Of a stretch of DNA of 64,000 nucleotides, positions 9,203 through 18,426 are shown piece by piece (position 1 is the stretch's first letter; every line of letters starts with the position of its first letter). Position numbers and translations under genes: made by a program. The stretch comes from an uncultured Lachnospiraceae bacterium (GTDB lineage: Bacteria; Bacillota; Clostridia; Lachnospirales; Lachnospiraceae): NCBI GenBank assembly GCA_902768735.1, contig CACXMK010000009.1:1-64000 (forward strand), given 5' to 3'. Below the pieces are notes generated by a model. It was given only the letters and a program-made list of their open reading frames with translations, had not been told where the DNA came from and ran no database searches.

Positions 9203-10705
9203 ATGACTTTCAGGCAGAGGCTTATCATCGCGTTTACAATGGTCATCGTGATCCCGATGCTTCTGTTCGTGATCTCCTTTATCGTGATCGGAAATGCCAT
9301 GACACGCGGGGAGGACACCAAGCATCCCGCGCAGTATCTGGACTACAAGTCCCTGACAGAGGACTATCACCAGTACAGCGAGCTTTTGGACAGCACCTAC
9401 GAGAAGATCCGTGAGGATCTGGACGCGGATCCGGCGATCATTGAGGATCCCGGTTACCTGCAGTCCCTTTCGGAGCGAGTCAGTGTCAGCAATTCTTATA
9501 TCCTGGTGAGAAAGGGGACGGATCTCTACTATACGGGGAATGAGACTGCCGCTGCCCAGGATTTTACGGTGCTTCCCAGATACAGCCTTGCGCAGCAGAA
9601 CGAGGGGACGGGATTCTACATCGACAGCATGGCCAAGATGGTCAAACAGCTGGATTTCAGCTTTGCCGACGGCTCGGAGGGCAGCATCTTCATCATTACG
9701 AGAGTCGTTTCCCTGATCTCGCGGCAGTTCCTGGCGGGTATGTTCATTGCCATGGCAGCGATCCTTTTGTTCACGGCGCTCCTTCTGACGAGATGGCTCG
9801 AGTGGAATTTTTTTGACCCGATGGGCAAACTCAATATCGCGATGAACAATATTCGGGACGGAAACCTGGATTACCGCCTGCAGACCTCTGAAAAAGGAGA
9901 GATCGGCAACCTGTATAGAAACTATGAGGAGATGCGGCTAAGGCTCAAAGAGTCCGCGGAAGAGAAGCTTGAGAGGGAGAGACAGAACAGGGAACTGATC
10001 ACAAATATCTCCCATGACCTGAAGACGCCGATCACGTCCATCAAGGGCTATGTGGAAGGTCTCATGGACGGCGTCGCGAACACGCCCGAGAAACAGGAAA
10101 AATATATCCGTACGATCTACAACAAGGCCAATGACATGAATACGCTGATCAATGAGCTGACGCTGTATTCGCGGATCGACAATGACAAGATCCCTTACAA
10201 CTACCACAGGATCAATGTGGCGGACTATTTCGGCGATTGCGTCGAAGAGATCGGGATGGATATGGAATCGAGGGGGATTACGCTCAACTATTCGAATATG
10301 GTCGCTCCCGATACGCGGATCATCGCGGATCCCGAACAGATGAAGAGAGTCATTAACAATATTGTCGGAAATAGTGTAAAATATATGGATAAGCCCGACG
10401 GTTGGATCGAGATCCGGATCCTGGACGAGGAGGACTCTGTCCGGGTAGAGATCGAGGACAACGGCAAAGGCATCGCGACGAAGGACCTGCCCAATATCTT
10501 CGACAGGTTCTACCGGACGGATTCTTCCCGCAACAGTGAGCAGGGCGGCAGCGGGATCGGGCTCTCGATCGTGAGAAAGGTGATCGAAGATCACGGAGGA
10601 TATGTGTGGGCTACCAGCCGGGAAGGCGAAGGGACATGCGTACATTTCGTGATCCGCAAATATCAGGAAACGGCGGATTTGGACGACTATGTAGAGGAAA
10701 TCTGA
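9203..10705 (+). CDS. Membrane sensor histidine kinase
   Basis: 500 residues. A first membrane helix (residues about 9-32) and a second (about 178-200) enclose an extracellular sensor region of about 145 residues. A HAMP linker follows, then HisKA with the phosphoacceptor in ITNISHDLKTPITS (His271), then HATPase with the N box (NNIVGNSVKY), IEDNGKGI and GGSGIGLSIVRKV, all intact. Start is ATG 9203, five bases after AAGGAGG (9191-9197). The response regulator follows 38 bases downstream. A 7-bp hairpin (9156-9162 with 9170-9176) lies just upstream without a T-run. The signal sensed is unknown. Confidence 0.92.
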   Translation: MTFRQRLIIAFTMVIVIPMLLFVISFIVIGNAMTRGEDTKHPAQYLDYKSLTEDYHQYSELLDSTYEKIREDLDADPAIIEDPGYLQSLSERVSVSNSYILVRKGTDLYYTGNETAAAQDFTVLPRYSLAQQNEGTGFYIDSMAKMVKQLDFSFADGSEGSIFIITRVVSLISRQFLAGMFIAMAAILLFTALLLTRWLEWNFFDPMGKLNIAMNNIRDGNLDYRLQTSEKGEIGNLYRNYEEMRLRLKESAEEKLERERQNRELITNISHDLKTPITSIKGYVEGLMDGVANTPEKQEKYIRTIYNKANDMNTLINELTLYSRIDNDKIPYNYHRINVADYFGDCVEEIGMDMESRGITLNYSNMVAPDTRIIADPEQMKRVINNIVGNSVKYMDKPDGWIEIRILDEEDSVRVEIEDNGKGIATKDLPNIFDRFYRTDSSRNSEQGGSGIGLSIVRKVIEDHGGYVWATSREGEGTCVHFVIRKYQETADLDDYVEEI

Positions 10706-10743
10706 GCTGCCGTCAGAAACTGAAGAGACAGTGGAGGTAACGG

Positions 10744-11433
10744 ATGAGCAAAATACTGATCATTGAAGACGAGGTGGCGATTGCCGATCTGGAGAAGGAC
10801 TATCTGGAACTGAGCGGCTTTGAAGTCAAGATTGAGAACCGCGGAGACAAGGGACTGCAGACAGCCCTCAAGGAGGAGTTTGACCTTGTGATCCTGGACC
10901 TGATGCTGCCCGGCATGGACGGTTTCGAGGTATGCAGAAAGATCCGTGAAAACAGCAATGTTCCGGTCCTAATGGTCTCCGCCAAGAAGGACGATATAGA
11001 TAAGATCCGCGGACTTGGCCTTGGCGCAGACGACTATATCACAAAGCCTTTCAGCCCCAGTGAACTGGTGGCGCGTGTGAAGGCGCATATGGCCCGCTAC
11101 GAGAGGCTCGTCGGAGCAGGTCAGAAGACGAACGATATTATTGAGATCAGGAACCTGAAGATCGATAAGACAGCGAGACGGGTCTGGATCGATGGTGTGG
11201 AGAAGAATTTTACAACCAAGGAATTCGACCTGCTTACATTCCTCGCCGAGAATCCGAACCATGTATTCAGCAAAGAAGAACTCTTTGCCAAAATATGGAA
11301 CATGGAGAGCGTCGGCGATATCGCAACGGTCACAGTCCATATCAAAAAGATCAGGGAAAAGATCGAGTATAACACTTCGAAGCCGCAGTATATTGAGACG
11401 ATCTGGGGTGTCGGATATCGCTTTAAGATCTAA
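10744..11433 (+). CDS. OmpR/PhoB-family response regulator
   Basis: 229 residues. The receiver domain (1-120) has the acidic pair (IIEDE), phospho-acceptor Asp52 in LVILDLMLPGMDG, and the conserved Lys in DDYITKPFS. A winged-helix DNA-binding domain occupies about 130-229 (TKEFDLLTFLAENPNHVFS, ending GVGYRFKI). It is the partner of the kinase just upstream, with an AGTGGAGGTAACG ribosome binding site. A hairpin terminator follows the stop. Targets cannot be inferred. Confidence 0.94.
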   Translation: MSKILIIEDEVAIADLEKDYLELSGFEVKIENRGDKGLQTALKEEFDLVILDLMLPGMDGFEVCRKIRENSNVPVLMVSAKKDDIDKIRGLGLGADDYITKPFSPSELVARVKAHMARYERLVGAGQKTNDIIEIRNLKIDKTARRVWIDGVEKNFTTKEFDLLTFLAENPNHVFSKEELFAKIWNMESVGDIATVTVHIKKIREKIEYNTSKPQYIETIWGVGYRFKI

Positions 11434-11441
11434 ATGACCGA

Positions 11442-11478
11442 CAGCCCCGCAGCGAGAGATCCGCCGCGGGGCTGCTTT
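11442..11478 (+). terminator. Intrinsic terminator after response regulator
   Basis: A 9-bp GC-rich stem (11442-11450 with 11466-11474) is followed by a weak T-rich run (CTTTGCTT). It separates the two-component pair from the HD-RyR gene, though readthrough is possible because no clear promoter is visible before 11501. Confidence 0.6.
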
Positions 11479-11500
11479 GCTTCACCGGGAGGGCCTTGCA

Positions 11501-13558
11501 ATGTCATATACAGCACTGGAAAAAATGAGAAGAGAGAACCGGGAGAAATATGGAAGGGACGTCGGACCATGCCAGCCGATGCTCGTCGGAGGGGGACTGG
11601 AAAGGACCGACTTGAAATCGGCAGCCCTGCGCTTTCTGCACACCCGCTGTGAGGAGCTTAAGTTCAATGCGGAGATCGAAAAGAAAGAAGCAAAGACCGG
11701 TGAGCTGCAGGGTACCAGCTTAAAACCGAACCAGATCCCCTACAACATGCAGATGGACATCAACCGTCTCTGCCTGGAAAAAGCGCTGGAACGCTTCATC
11801 GATTCCGGTGTTGCAGAGGATGCGTATGACGTGTACTACTGCTATCTTGAGATCTTTTTCGGGCATTACGGAAAGTCCAAGAAGATGGTCGAGCTGCTTT
11901 CCGAGTTTGAAGCCAACGGCAGTTCTCTCCTCATGAAGCACCGGGACCACTACTCACATTCCGTCTATGTTTTTGCGTTCGGGCTTGCGGTCTACGAGAC
12001 CAATATCCATTACAGAAAGAAATTTAAGGAATTCTACGGGATCGATCCGGATGAGAACAATCTGAAGGAGGCGAGAAAAGCCGCGAACCTGTTTCTGGAG
12101 TTCTGGGGAATGACCTCGCTCTTCCACGACATCGGATATCCGTTTGAACTTCCCTTTGAACAGGTGATGTCCTATTTTGAGGTGAACAAACAATCGCGCG
12201 GTGAGGGAAGCCTGTACATCGCGTATCGGGACATCGATGTTTTGGTAAATCTTGGTGAAGAAGCAAAGAAACGGTTTGCAGAGATCTATGGAGTCGGGTT
12301 CGAAAGTGTGACGGAGATCCTCGCACACGATATAGCCGCAAAGCTTGGAAAGCGGTATGGTTTTACGGAAAAGGAAATACTTGACATCCTTAAAAGAAAG
12401 CCTGTCGCGCCGAACGAGTTTGGTTACTACATGGACCATGCGTTCTTCAGCGCCTGCAGGCTTTACAGGGAAGTCGAGGATTCGCTCGGTGCTGCTGCAT
12501 TCGAAGAAATGCACGTGGATGCCCTTACCGCTATCATGCTTCACAACAGTCTTTTCAAGTTTTCGATCTCGTTTTATAAGGACGAAGAGAAGCGCAAGGC
12601 TCCGCTGCGGATGGAAGACCATCCTCTCGCTTATCTGCTGATGCTTTGCGATGAGCTGCAGTGCTGGGACAGGACAGCATACGGACGAAACTCCAGGTCA
12701 GAGCTCCATCCCATGGCGGTGGATTTTGATTTTGACGGTAATGCCGTGCATGCCTGCTATTACTACGACAGCGCGGAGCAGGACAAGATCGACCGGTTCA
12801 AGAAAGCTTACAGGTCCTGGGAGGTAGGCGGAGAAAAGGGAGAGGCCCCGCGCCTTAAGGCGTACAGCGATATGGAGGAGAAGGAACAGCGGTTCACGGC
12901 GGATATCGAGAAGACCGTGGATACGTCAGACATCCCGCTCCACATTATTACGGACACAAAGAGGCACGACCACAAGAACAAGCATATCTTCCTGTCGACA
13001 AGCAACTTTCTACATTTATATGATTTTGCCGTTGCCCTTCACGGGAGGAACAAAAGCGAGGATACGCCCACGGAGGAACTGGAGAAACAGTTTGAGGCGC
13101 TCTCTCTGGAATACCAGCTTTCCACACTTGGCAGAGCGAAAAATTTCAGCAGATATCTTGACGCCATTCACTGCTTCTACACGGACAAGCCGGTGGATTA
13201 TGAGATGGTGACAGAGTTTAAACCGGAGCATGCCGCGATCTTCGCGCCGATGGAGCATGAACGGTGGATCAGGGAACACCAGATGATGGGCTGGACATAC
13301 GGAAAGGATTATGAGAATGTTCCGCTGCCTGAGGGAGTGGATCCCTCCTCGACCGCCGGTCAGGCACTGCGGAAAACGATCCGGGAGCAGATGCGCTGTC
13401 ACAAGCTTGCTATGGACGGTATGGTCAACGAGAACGATATTCTCGACCACTACCTGGCACTGCCGGAGGATGAGCAGGACAAGGACTGGAAGCCGTTTAA
13501 CAGTTTGCTGAAGCTTCTCAAAAAGTTTGACGGGATCCGGATCTATTCGCTGAATTGA
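11501..13558 (+). CDS. HD-domain protein with C-terminal RyR domain
   Basis: 685 residues, cytoplasmic. An HD-type metal phosphohydrolase core is visible: HRDHYSHSV (His147/150/153), LFHDIGYPFE (His209-Asp210), IMLHNSLF (His348) and LMLCDELQCWDR (Asp384). HD enzymes of this kind cleave phosphate esters, often of nucleotides. Near the C-terminus, MEHERWIREHQMMGWTYG (from residue 584) is the hallmark of RyR-repeat domains, which in prokaryotes occur in conflict and nucleotide-signalling proteins and are proposed ligand sensors. Start ATG 11501 has GGGAGG at 11488-11493; an upstream TTG at 11477 lies in the terminator and is rejected. It is followed 42 bases later by the TIR gene, very likely as one transcript. 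Domain calls are from motif reading; the substrate is unknown. Confidence 0.75.
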   Translation: MSYTALEKMRRENREKYGRDVGPCQPMLVGGGLERTDLKSAALRFLHTRCEELKFNAEIEKKEAKTGELQGTSLKPNQIPYNMQMDINRLCLEKALERFIDSGVAEDAYDVYYCYLEIFFGHYGKSKKMVELLSEFEANGSSLLMKHRDHYSHSVYVFAFGLAVYETNIHYRKKFKEFYGIDPDENNLKEARKAANLFLEFWGMTSLFHDIGYPFELPFEQVMSYFEVNKQSRGEGSLYIAYRDIDVLVNLGEEAKKRFAEIYGVGFESVTEILAHDIAAKLGKRYGFTEKEILDILKRKPVAPNEFGYYMDHAFFSACRLYREVEDSLGAAAFEEMHVDALTAIMLHNSLFKFSISFYKDEEKRKAPLRMEDHPLAYLLMLCDELQCWDRTAYGRNSRSELHPMAVDFDFDGNAVHACYYYDSAEQDKIDRFKKAYRSWEVGGEKGEAPRLKAYSDMEEKEQRFTADIEKTVDTSDIPLHIITDTKRHDHKNKHIFLSTSNFLHLYDFAVALHGRNKSEDTPTEELEKQFEALSLEYQLSTLGRAKNFSRYLDAIHCFYTDKPVDYEMVTEFKPEHAAIFAPMEHERWIREHQMMGWTYGKDYENVPLPEGVDPSSTAGQALRKTIREQMRCHKLAMDGMVNENDILDHYLALPEDEQDKDWKPFNSLLKLLKKFDGIRIYSLN

Positions 13559-13600
13559 ACGCGCCGGCGTCACGGGGAGCAGCTCTGAAAGGAGAGCAGA

Positions 13601-15868
13601 ATGGACCTCAAATATATCACAAGGGAAATGAGTGACCCGAGAGGCAAGCCGAAGGTGTATTTTGCCTGCCACCCGGAGGATTTTGACACGGCATTCCCCT
13701 TGCTCACAAAGGACATCCTCGATCATGTGAACTGCGCCATCTGGTACGACGCGGAACTTACTGCCGGTAAGGGAGAAACGGAGATGGAAGAGGAGCTGGA
13801 ATGGATCCTGAAGGACATGCAGCTGGTCGTCTTTGCCATCACTTCCAGGTTCATCTACGGGAAGAGCAGGGCGAAGGATGTGGAACTTCCGGCCGCCCTT
13901 AGAAAACGGGTCCCCGTACTTCCCATAGCGCTGGAGAACGGCCTTGGCAATATATTTAGCGAGAAAGTAAGTAAAGACGGTCCGAAAATACAGCTCGTCT
14001 CGAAATATGTGACGGATCCTACGGCAACTCCGTATGAAGACGTGCTGCAGACGTATCTGGATTCTGTGATCGTAGGCGAGAAACTGGCTTCGAGAGTGCG
14101 AGACGCGTTTGACGCCTATGTCTTTTTGAGCTACCGGAAAAAGGACCGGAAGCACGCGCAGCGCCTGATGCGCCTGATTCATCAGAACAAGCAGTTCCGG
14201 GATATCGCGATCTGGTACGACGAGTACCTGATCCCTGGGGAGGACTTCCACAAAGGCATTGAGGACGCGTTTCAAAAGAGTTCTCTTTTTGCTATGGCGG
14301 TCACACCGCATCTGGAGGAACCGGGAAACTTTGTCATGAAGGAAGAGTATCCCATGGCAAGGAAAAGAAAAAGCAAAGGTGAGAAAGAAAAGACAGAGGA
14401 CTTTGAGATCGTTCCTGTAGAAATGTATGAGAAGGAGGACGCAAAGGACGGGAAAGACTGGCGGATCGACCTTGCCAAAGTAAAAGAGCAGGGATTCCAA
14501 TTCACTGATCTGCCGGACCTTCAGGATGAGCACCGCCGTCAGGAACTAGATAAGACGCTGATCGACGCGCTCTCGAGGATCGCCAAAAAAGAGAACAACG
14601 GCTCTGCTGTACACAAGTTCTTTATCGGCCTCGCGTATCTGTGCGGCATCGATGTGGAAGTCAACAAAAGAAAGGCGCTCTCCCTCTTTGTCCACGCCGC
14701 GCTGGACAAGGATCCCTGTATGGAGGCGACAGCAAAGCTTGCGGACATGTACCTGAACGGAGAGGGTGTTAATGTCAACCTTGAAAGGGCGGTCTGCTGG
14801 CAGGGGCTTCTCGCGGAGCAGTATAAAGCGGCATATGACAAAAACCATGATCCGGACGAACATAAGGGATATGGCACAGCCTATTTCAAAGCGCTCCGGA
14901 AATTGTCCGATATTTACAAAGACGCGGGAAAGACACGGGAAGCGATTGAGGCGGCCGGGAGGGCGCTCAATTTCTGCGCGGAACTGGAGCGGGAGGTCGG
15001 TGTCCGGGAACAGGAGCGGGACAAGGCGCTCATCCTGAACCGTCTGGGCAGCCTGTATCTGGAGACCGGGAAAGAAGCGGCCGCGGAAGACTGCTTTGTG
15101 AAAGCGGGCCGGATCTATGAAAAACAGGCCGGTGAGATTGGAACGCAGCGGGCGAGAAGGGACCTCTCCATCGGCTATGAGAGGCTGGGCGACCTTTGCA
15201 GAAAGAAGAAAGACCTGGACAGCGCGGAATCGTATTATCAGAAGGCGAAAGCGCTCCGGGAAAAGCTGTTGTCGGAAACACTGAGCGCAGGAGCCAGAAG
15301 GGACCTCTCTTCCGTTCTTACAAAGCTTGGCAATGTCCGGAAGTCCAGAAAAGAGTTTGCCGAAGCCGGAAAGTATTACGGCGAGGCGCTCGCTATCGAT
15401 CAGGTCCTTGCCGGGGAGATCCGGTCTCCGCAGGCGTGGGATGACTACGGCGTCAGCCTGACTAAGATCGGCGATGTCCAAAAAGCGGAGGGAAAGCTCC
15501 CGGAAGCGGCGCACTGCTACAGAAAGGCCTGCGGAATCTTTAAGAAGAATACGGAGAAGACAGATTCCAGGATCTTTAAGGACCACGAGGCAGGCGGCAC
15601 GGAGAAGTACGCCAGCGCACTTAAAAAGCTGGGAAAGACAAAGGAGGCCGACCGGCTCTATCGGGAAGCGGTCGCGCTGCGGGAGCAGCTGTATGAAGAG
15701 GGAAAAACCGTTTCTGCCGCGCACGCGCTGGCGACTGTCTGTTACAACACAGCGGTGTTCAGCAATGACAAGGCACTTTTGCTAAGAGCGTATGAAATCT
15801 GGACGGAACTAAGCACAGATAATCCCGCATACGGAAAATACAGGGAGAAGGCGGAAAAACAGTTGTGA
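13601..15868 (+). CDS. Double TIR-domain protein with SEL1 and TPR repeats
   Basis: 755 residues, no membrane segment. A first, more divergent TIR-like domain lies at about 18-150 (KVYFACHPEDFD, CAIWYDAEL, MQLVVFAITSRF). A second, clearer TIR domain lies at about 168-310 (FDAYVFLSYRKKD, IAIWYDEYLIPGEDF, FAMAVTPHLEE), with Glu248/Glu249 in FVMKEEYPM at the usual place of the NADase glutamate. SEL1-type repeats follow at about 345-420 (KALSLFVHAALDKD, ADMYLNGEGVNVN) and TPR-like helices from about 430 to the end. TIR domains of bacterial immune proteins hydrolyse NAD+ or make cyclic ADP-ribose signals. AAAGGAG precedes ATG 13601. The stop overlaps the rsuA start (GTGA). A TIR effector or signal producer paired with the HD-RyR protein is my inference. 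Confidence 0.8.
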   Translation: MDLKYITREMSDPRGKPKVYFACHPEDFDTAFPLLTKDILDHVNCAIWYDAELTAGKGETEMEEELEWILKDMQLVVFAITSRFIYGKSRAKDVELPAALRKRVPVLPIALENGLGNIFSEKVSKDGPKIQLVSKYVTDPTATPYEDVLQTYLDSVIVGEKLASRVRDAFDAYVFLSYRKKDRKHAQRLMRLIHQNKQFRDIAIWYDEYLIPGEDFHKGIEDAFQKSSLFAMAVTPHLEEPGNFVMKEEYPMARKRKSKGEKEKTEDFEIVPVEMYEKEDAKDGKDWRIDLAKVKEQGFQFTDLPDLQDEHRRQELDKTLIDALSRIAKKENNGSAVHKFFIGLAYLCGIDVEVNKRKALSLFVHAALDKDPCMEATAKLADMYLNGEGVNVNLERAVCWQGLLAEQYKAAYDKNHDPDEHKGYGTAYFKALRKLSDIYKDAGKTREAIEAAGRALNFCAELEREVGVREQERDKALILNRLGSLYLETGKEAAAEDCFVKAGRIYEKQAGEIGTQRARRDLSIGYERLGDLCRKKKDLDSAESYYQKAKALREKLLSETLSAGARRDLSSVLTKLGNVRKSRKEFAEAGKYYGEALAIDQVLAGEIRSPQAWDDYGVSLTKIGDVQKAEGKLPEAAHCYRKACGIFKKNTEKTDSRIFKDHEAGGTEKYASALKKLGKTKEADRLYREAVALREQLYEEGKTVSAAHALATVCYNTAVFSNDKALLLRAYEIWTELSTDNPAYGKYREKAEKQL

Positions 15869-16563
15869 GACTTGACAAATACCTTTCAGAAATGGGCGCG
15901 GGAACGCGCAGTGAAGTCAAAAAAGCGATTCGGGCAGGCCGTGTCACCGTGGACGGTGAAAAGGTGAAAGACGGCTCGGTGCACGTGGAGAAGGAAGCAG
16001 AAGTCTGCCTGGACGGGAAAAGGATCGCCTACGAGAATTTTGTCTACTATCTGATGAACAAGCCGGCAGGGGTGATCTCCGCCACGGACGACGCGAGGGA
16101 GCGGACTGTCCTGGACCTGATCGACGGGCAGCAGCGCAAAGGCCTGTTTCCCGTGGGCAGGCTCGACAAGGACACGGAAGGGCTGCTCCTGATCACGAAC
16201 GATGGTGAGCTTGCGCACCGCCTGTTATCTCCGAAGAAACATGTGGACAAGGTCTATTATGCCAGACTTGACGGCCCCGTGGGAGAGACCGAGCGGAAGC
16301 TGTTTGCCGAAGGCCTGCGCGTGGATGAGTCGCTGACAGCAATGCCGGCGGTACTGGAGATCCTGGAGCCCGCTAATGAGGTAAAAATAACGATCAGGGA
16401 GGGAAAATACCACCAGATCAAGAGGATGTTCGCGGCGGTCGGAAGAGAGGTGGTCTACCTTCAGAGGCTGTCCATGGGACCGCTCTCGATCGACGCGGGT
16501 TTGCCGATTGGAGCATATAGAAGGCTGACAGAGGAAGAACTGTCTGCTATAATAAAGGTATGA
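15865..16563 (+). CDS. rsuA: RsuA-family rRNA pseudouridine synthase
   Basis: 232 residues. An N-terminal S4 RNA-binding domain (RLDKYLSEMGAGTRSEVKK) is followed by the pseudouridine synthase fold with the catalytic Asp in VGRLDKDTEGLLL. GKYHQIKRMFAAVG is the family's C-terminal signature. It modifies a uridine in small-subunit or related rRNA. The GTG start overlaps the TIR gene's TGA by 4 bases and has no separate ribosome binding site visible, so translation may be coupled to the TIR gene. Whether it is RsuA or the related RluB/E/F cannot be settled by eye. Confidence 0.9.
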   Translation: MRLDKYLSEMGAGTRSEVKKAIRAGRVTVDGEKVKDGSVHVEKEAEVCLDGKRIAYENFVYYLMNKPAGVISATDDARERTVLDLIDGQQRKGLFPVGRLDKDTEGLLLITNDGELAHRLLSPKKHVDKVYYARLDGPVGETERKLFAEGLRVDESLTAMPAVLEILEPANEVKITIREGKYHQIKRMFAAVGREVVYLQRLSMGPLSIDAGLPIGAYRRLTEEELSAIIKV

Positions 16564-16592
16564 GAAGTTCCGGGGGGAATGGGGAAGGACAT

Positions 16593-18347
16593 ATGCTTAT
16601 GCGGTATTCAAAAGGATGGAAGATCCTTGTCCCTTTCATATTGTCGGCTACGATAGCTTTGGCGGGGTGCGCGCAGGAAGAGGCTTCGGGAGGCGTCACT
16701 GACGTCGCCGATGCCTTGTTTTTGTCTGAACATGAAAATGGAACGGCACAGACCGCTGAACAGAGCGCAACGATCACAGAAGATATGCCGAACGCGACCT
16801 CCGAGGTGTCCGAGATCCTGACAGAATCGGGAGAGGATGCTGCGGTAGAGCAGGCCAAAAAACTGACGGAAGAAGAATGTGTGCAGATAGAGAAGTTCCT
16901 GGGAGACGTCGGAAGTATCGGTTTTCTTTTATCTGTCTATGAACGTCCTGAGGATCTGGACGCGGAACAGGTCTTTCTGATCGGGGCGGGATTGCCTGTG
17001 ACCGAGGTGACGGAAGAAGAAGTGGAAGCCTATCTGGAAAAAACCGGGGAGGAGGAAGCTCCGGATCTCTTGCGGCTCGGGTCGCAGCAGGTCTCGGATT
17101 TTCTGCAGTACAGGGCCGGTGTCTCTTTAGGGAATCTCACCAAAGAGCCTGACTGGATCTACCTGGAAGACTACGACGCGTATTATCTGCCGCAGGTAAA
17201 AGAAGAGACGAGCCTATGCAGCTTTGAAGTGACCGATGCGGCTGTCCAGGGAGATTATTACAGAGTACACTACAGAAAAAAGAGCGATCTGAAAGAACCG
17301 GACGGATGGCATGTTCCCATCTTTGAAGTGATACTAAAGAAGAACGGAGACAGCTACCGGTTCTGCGCGAACAGGCTCTGGATCGAGAAGGATCTTCTCC
17401 TTCGCCCGTATTGCCGCGTGGAACTGGAAACTTTCGGAGAAGTGGAGCTGTGCGCCTATGAACCCGATCCGGACATCGCCGAAGCGGATGTCACCTTTGA
17501 AATCATTTCTGAAGGAGAGGTGAAAGCGGTCCTTCCGGGCTTGAACGAACAGAACCTGAGGCCGAACATGACCTTTGAGGACGTGGCATTTGTGGATACA
17601 GGAGATTATGACGGCGACGGAAAGAAAGAGATCCTGACAGTCTGCAGATATAAGTTCTCCCGAAAGGCAAACGGCAGGATGGACGGACTTGAGGCACGGA
17701 TCTACCGGTTCACAGAGGACGGGACGCCGGAACTTGACGAGGAGCTGAGCAGCAGGATCAACGAGAAGATGCAGGTCCTTTCGCTCTCCGGCATCGCGCA
17801 GTTCATAAAGACAGGTGAGGACAGAGAGATCTTTAAGAGCCGCGAGGAGGCGTTCGCGGCAGAGATCGGAGAGATCGACAAAGATGCTTACGACCGGTTC
17901 GCCCTGATCTATATTAATGACGACCGGGATCCGGAGCTTTTGGAAATGGGAACTACGCCGGACAAAGGCGCAAAGATCGTTTTCTATAATAACGGTGTAC
18001 TCACGGACTATAAGATCAGCAGAGTTTTCTCCTATCTGAGCAAGGAAAACCTTCTGTTTAGCAAGAGCGGAACAAATAATCTCTTTGAGGAAGCACTGTA
18101 TGTCTACGCCGGAGGCGGACTTAACGTCTATCTCAGAGGCATCTACGGCACGATGGATTCGGCGGTGACTGCGTTTACGGCGGATGGCAAACCGGAGTAT
18201 TCGTACACGTGGGAGGGCTCCTTCGTAACGGAAGCGGGCTATCAGGATGCGCTCGGATTTGCTTATAACCGTCAGAAGGCGATCGACGTATCGACAATCG
18301 AGACAATCGGCGCGGAAGAGATGCTTGAGGCGCTGAAAAAACAGTAA
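16593..18347 (+). CDS. Secreted lipoprotein with EF-hand-like motifs, unknown function
   Basis: 584 residues. A lipoprotein signal peptide ends in the lipobox LAGC (Cys26). Two short acidic Asp/Asn motifs stand out: DTGDYDGDGKKEIL, an FG-GAP/calcium-loop-like sequence, and LIYINDDRDPELLEMG, common in clostridial lipoproteins of unknown role. ATG 16593 is chosen because GGGGAAGGA (16581-16589) lies just upstream and it starts the signal peptide cleanly; an earlier ATG at 16560 overlaps the rsuA stop. A nearby ATG at 16599 is also possible. No catalytic family recognised. A bidirectional terminator follows. Confidence 0.75.
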   Translation: MLMRYSKGWKILVPFILSATIALAGCAQEEASGGVTDVADALFLSEHENGTAQTAEQSATITEDMPNATSEVSEILTESGEDAAVEQAKKLTEEECVQIEKFLGDVGSIGFLLSVYERPEDLDAEQVFLIGAGLPVTEVTEEEVEAYLEKTGEEEAPDLLRLGSQQVSDFLQYRAGVSLGNLTKEPDWIYLEDYDAYYLPQVKEETSLCSFEVTDAAVQGDYYRVHYRKKSDLKEPDGWHVPIFEVILKKNGDSYRFCANRLWIEKDLLLRPYCRVELETFGEVELCAYEPDPDIAEADVTFEIISEGEVKAVLPGLNEQNLRPNMTFEDVAFVDTGDYDGDGKKEILTVCRYKFSRKANGRMDGLEARIYRFTEDGTPELDEELSSRINEKMQVLSLSGIAQFIKTGEDREIFKSREEAFAAEIGEIDKDAYDRFALIYINDDRDPELLEMGTTPDKGAKIVFYNNGVLTDYKISRVFSYLSKENLLFSKSGTNNLFEEALYVYAGGGLNVYLRGIYGTMDSAVTAFTADGKPEYSYTWEGSFVTEAGYQDALGFAYNRQKAIDVSTIETIGAEEMLEALKKQ

Positions 18348-18393
18348 AGAGAAATACAGTAAAGAAGAAATACAGTATAAGCTTAAAAACAGT

Positions 18394-18423
18394 AAAAAGG
18401 ACCTCGCGGGAGGTCCTTTTTTT
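18394..18423. terminator. Bidirectional intrinsic terminator
   Basis: A 7-bp GC-rich stem (18399-18405 with 18410-18416), extended by A:T pairs and flanked by five A and seven T, serves the convergent lipoprotein and polysaccharide deacetylase genes. Confidence 0.85.
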
Positions 18424-18426
18424 ATA

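Noticed and set aside
13016..14533. Long open frame on the minus strand (about 505 codons) opposite the HD-RyR and TIR genes
   Set aside because: It spans two plus-strand genes with clear domains and ribosome binding sites, has no domain of its own, and is rich in Leu/His/Arg as expected of an antisense shadow in GC-rich DNA.
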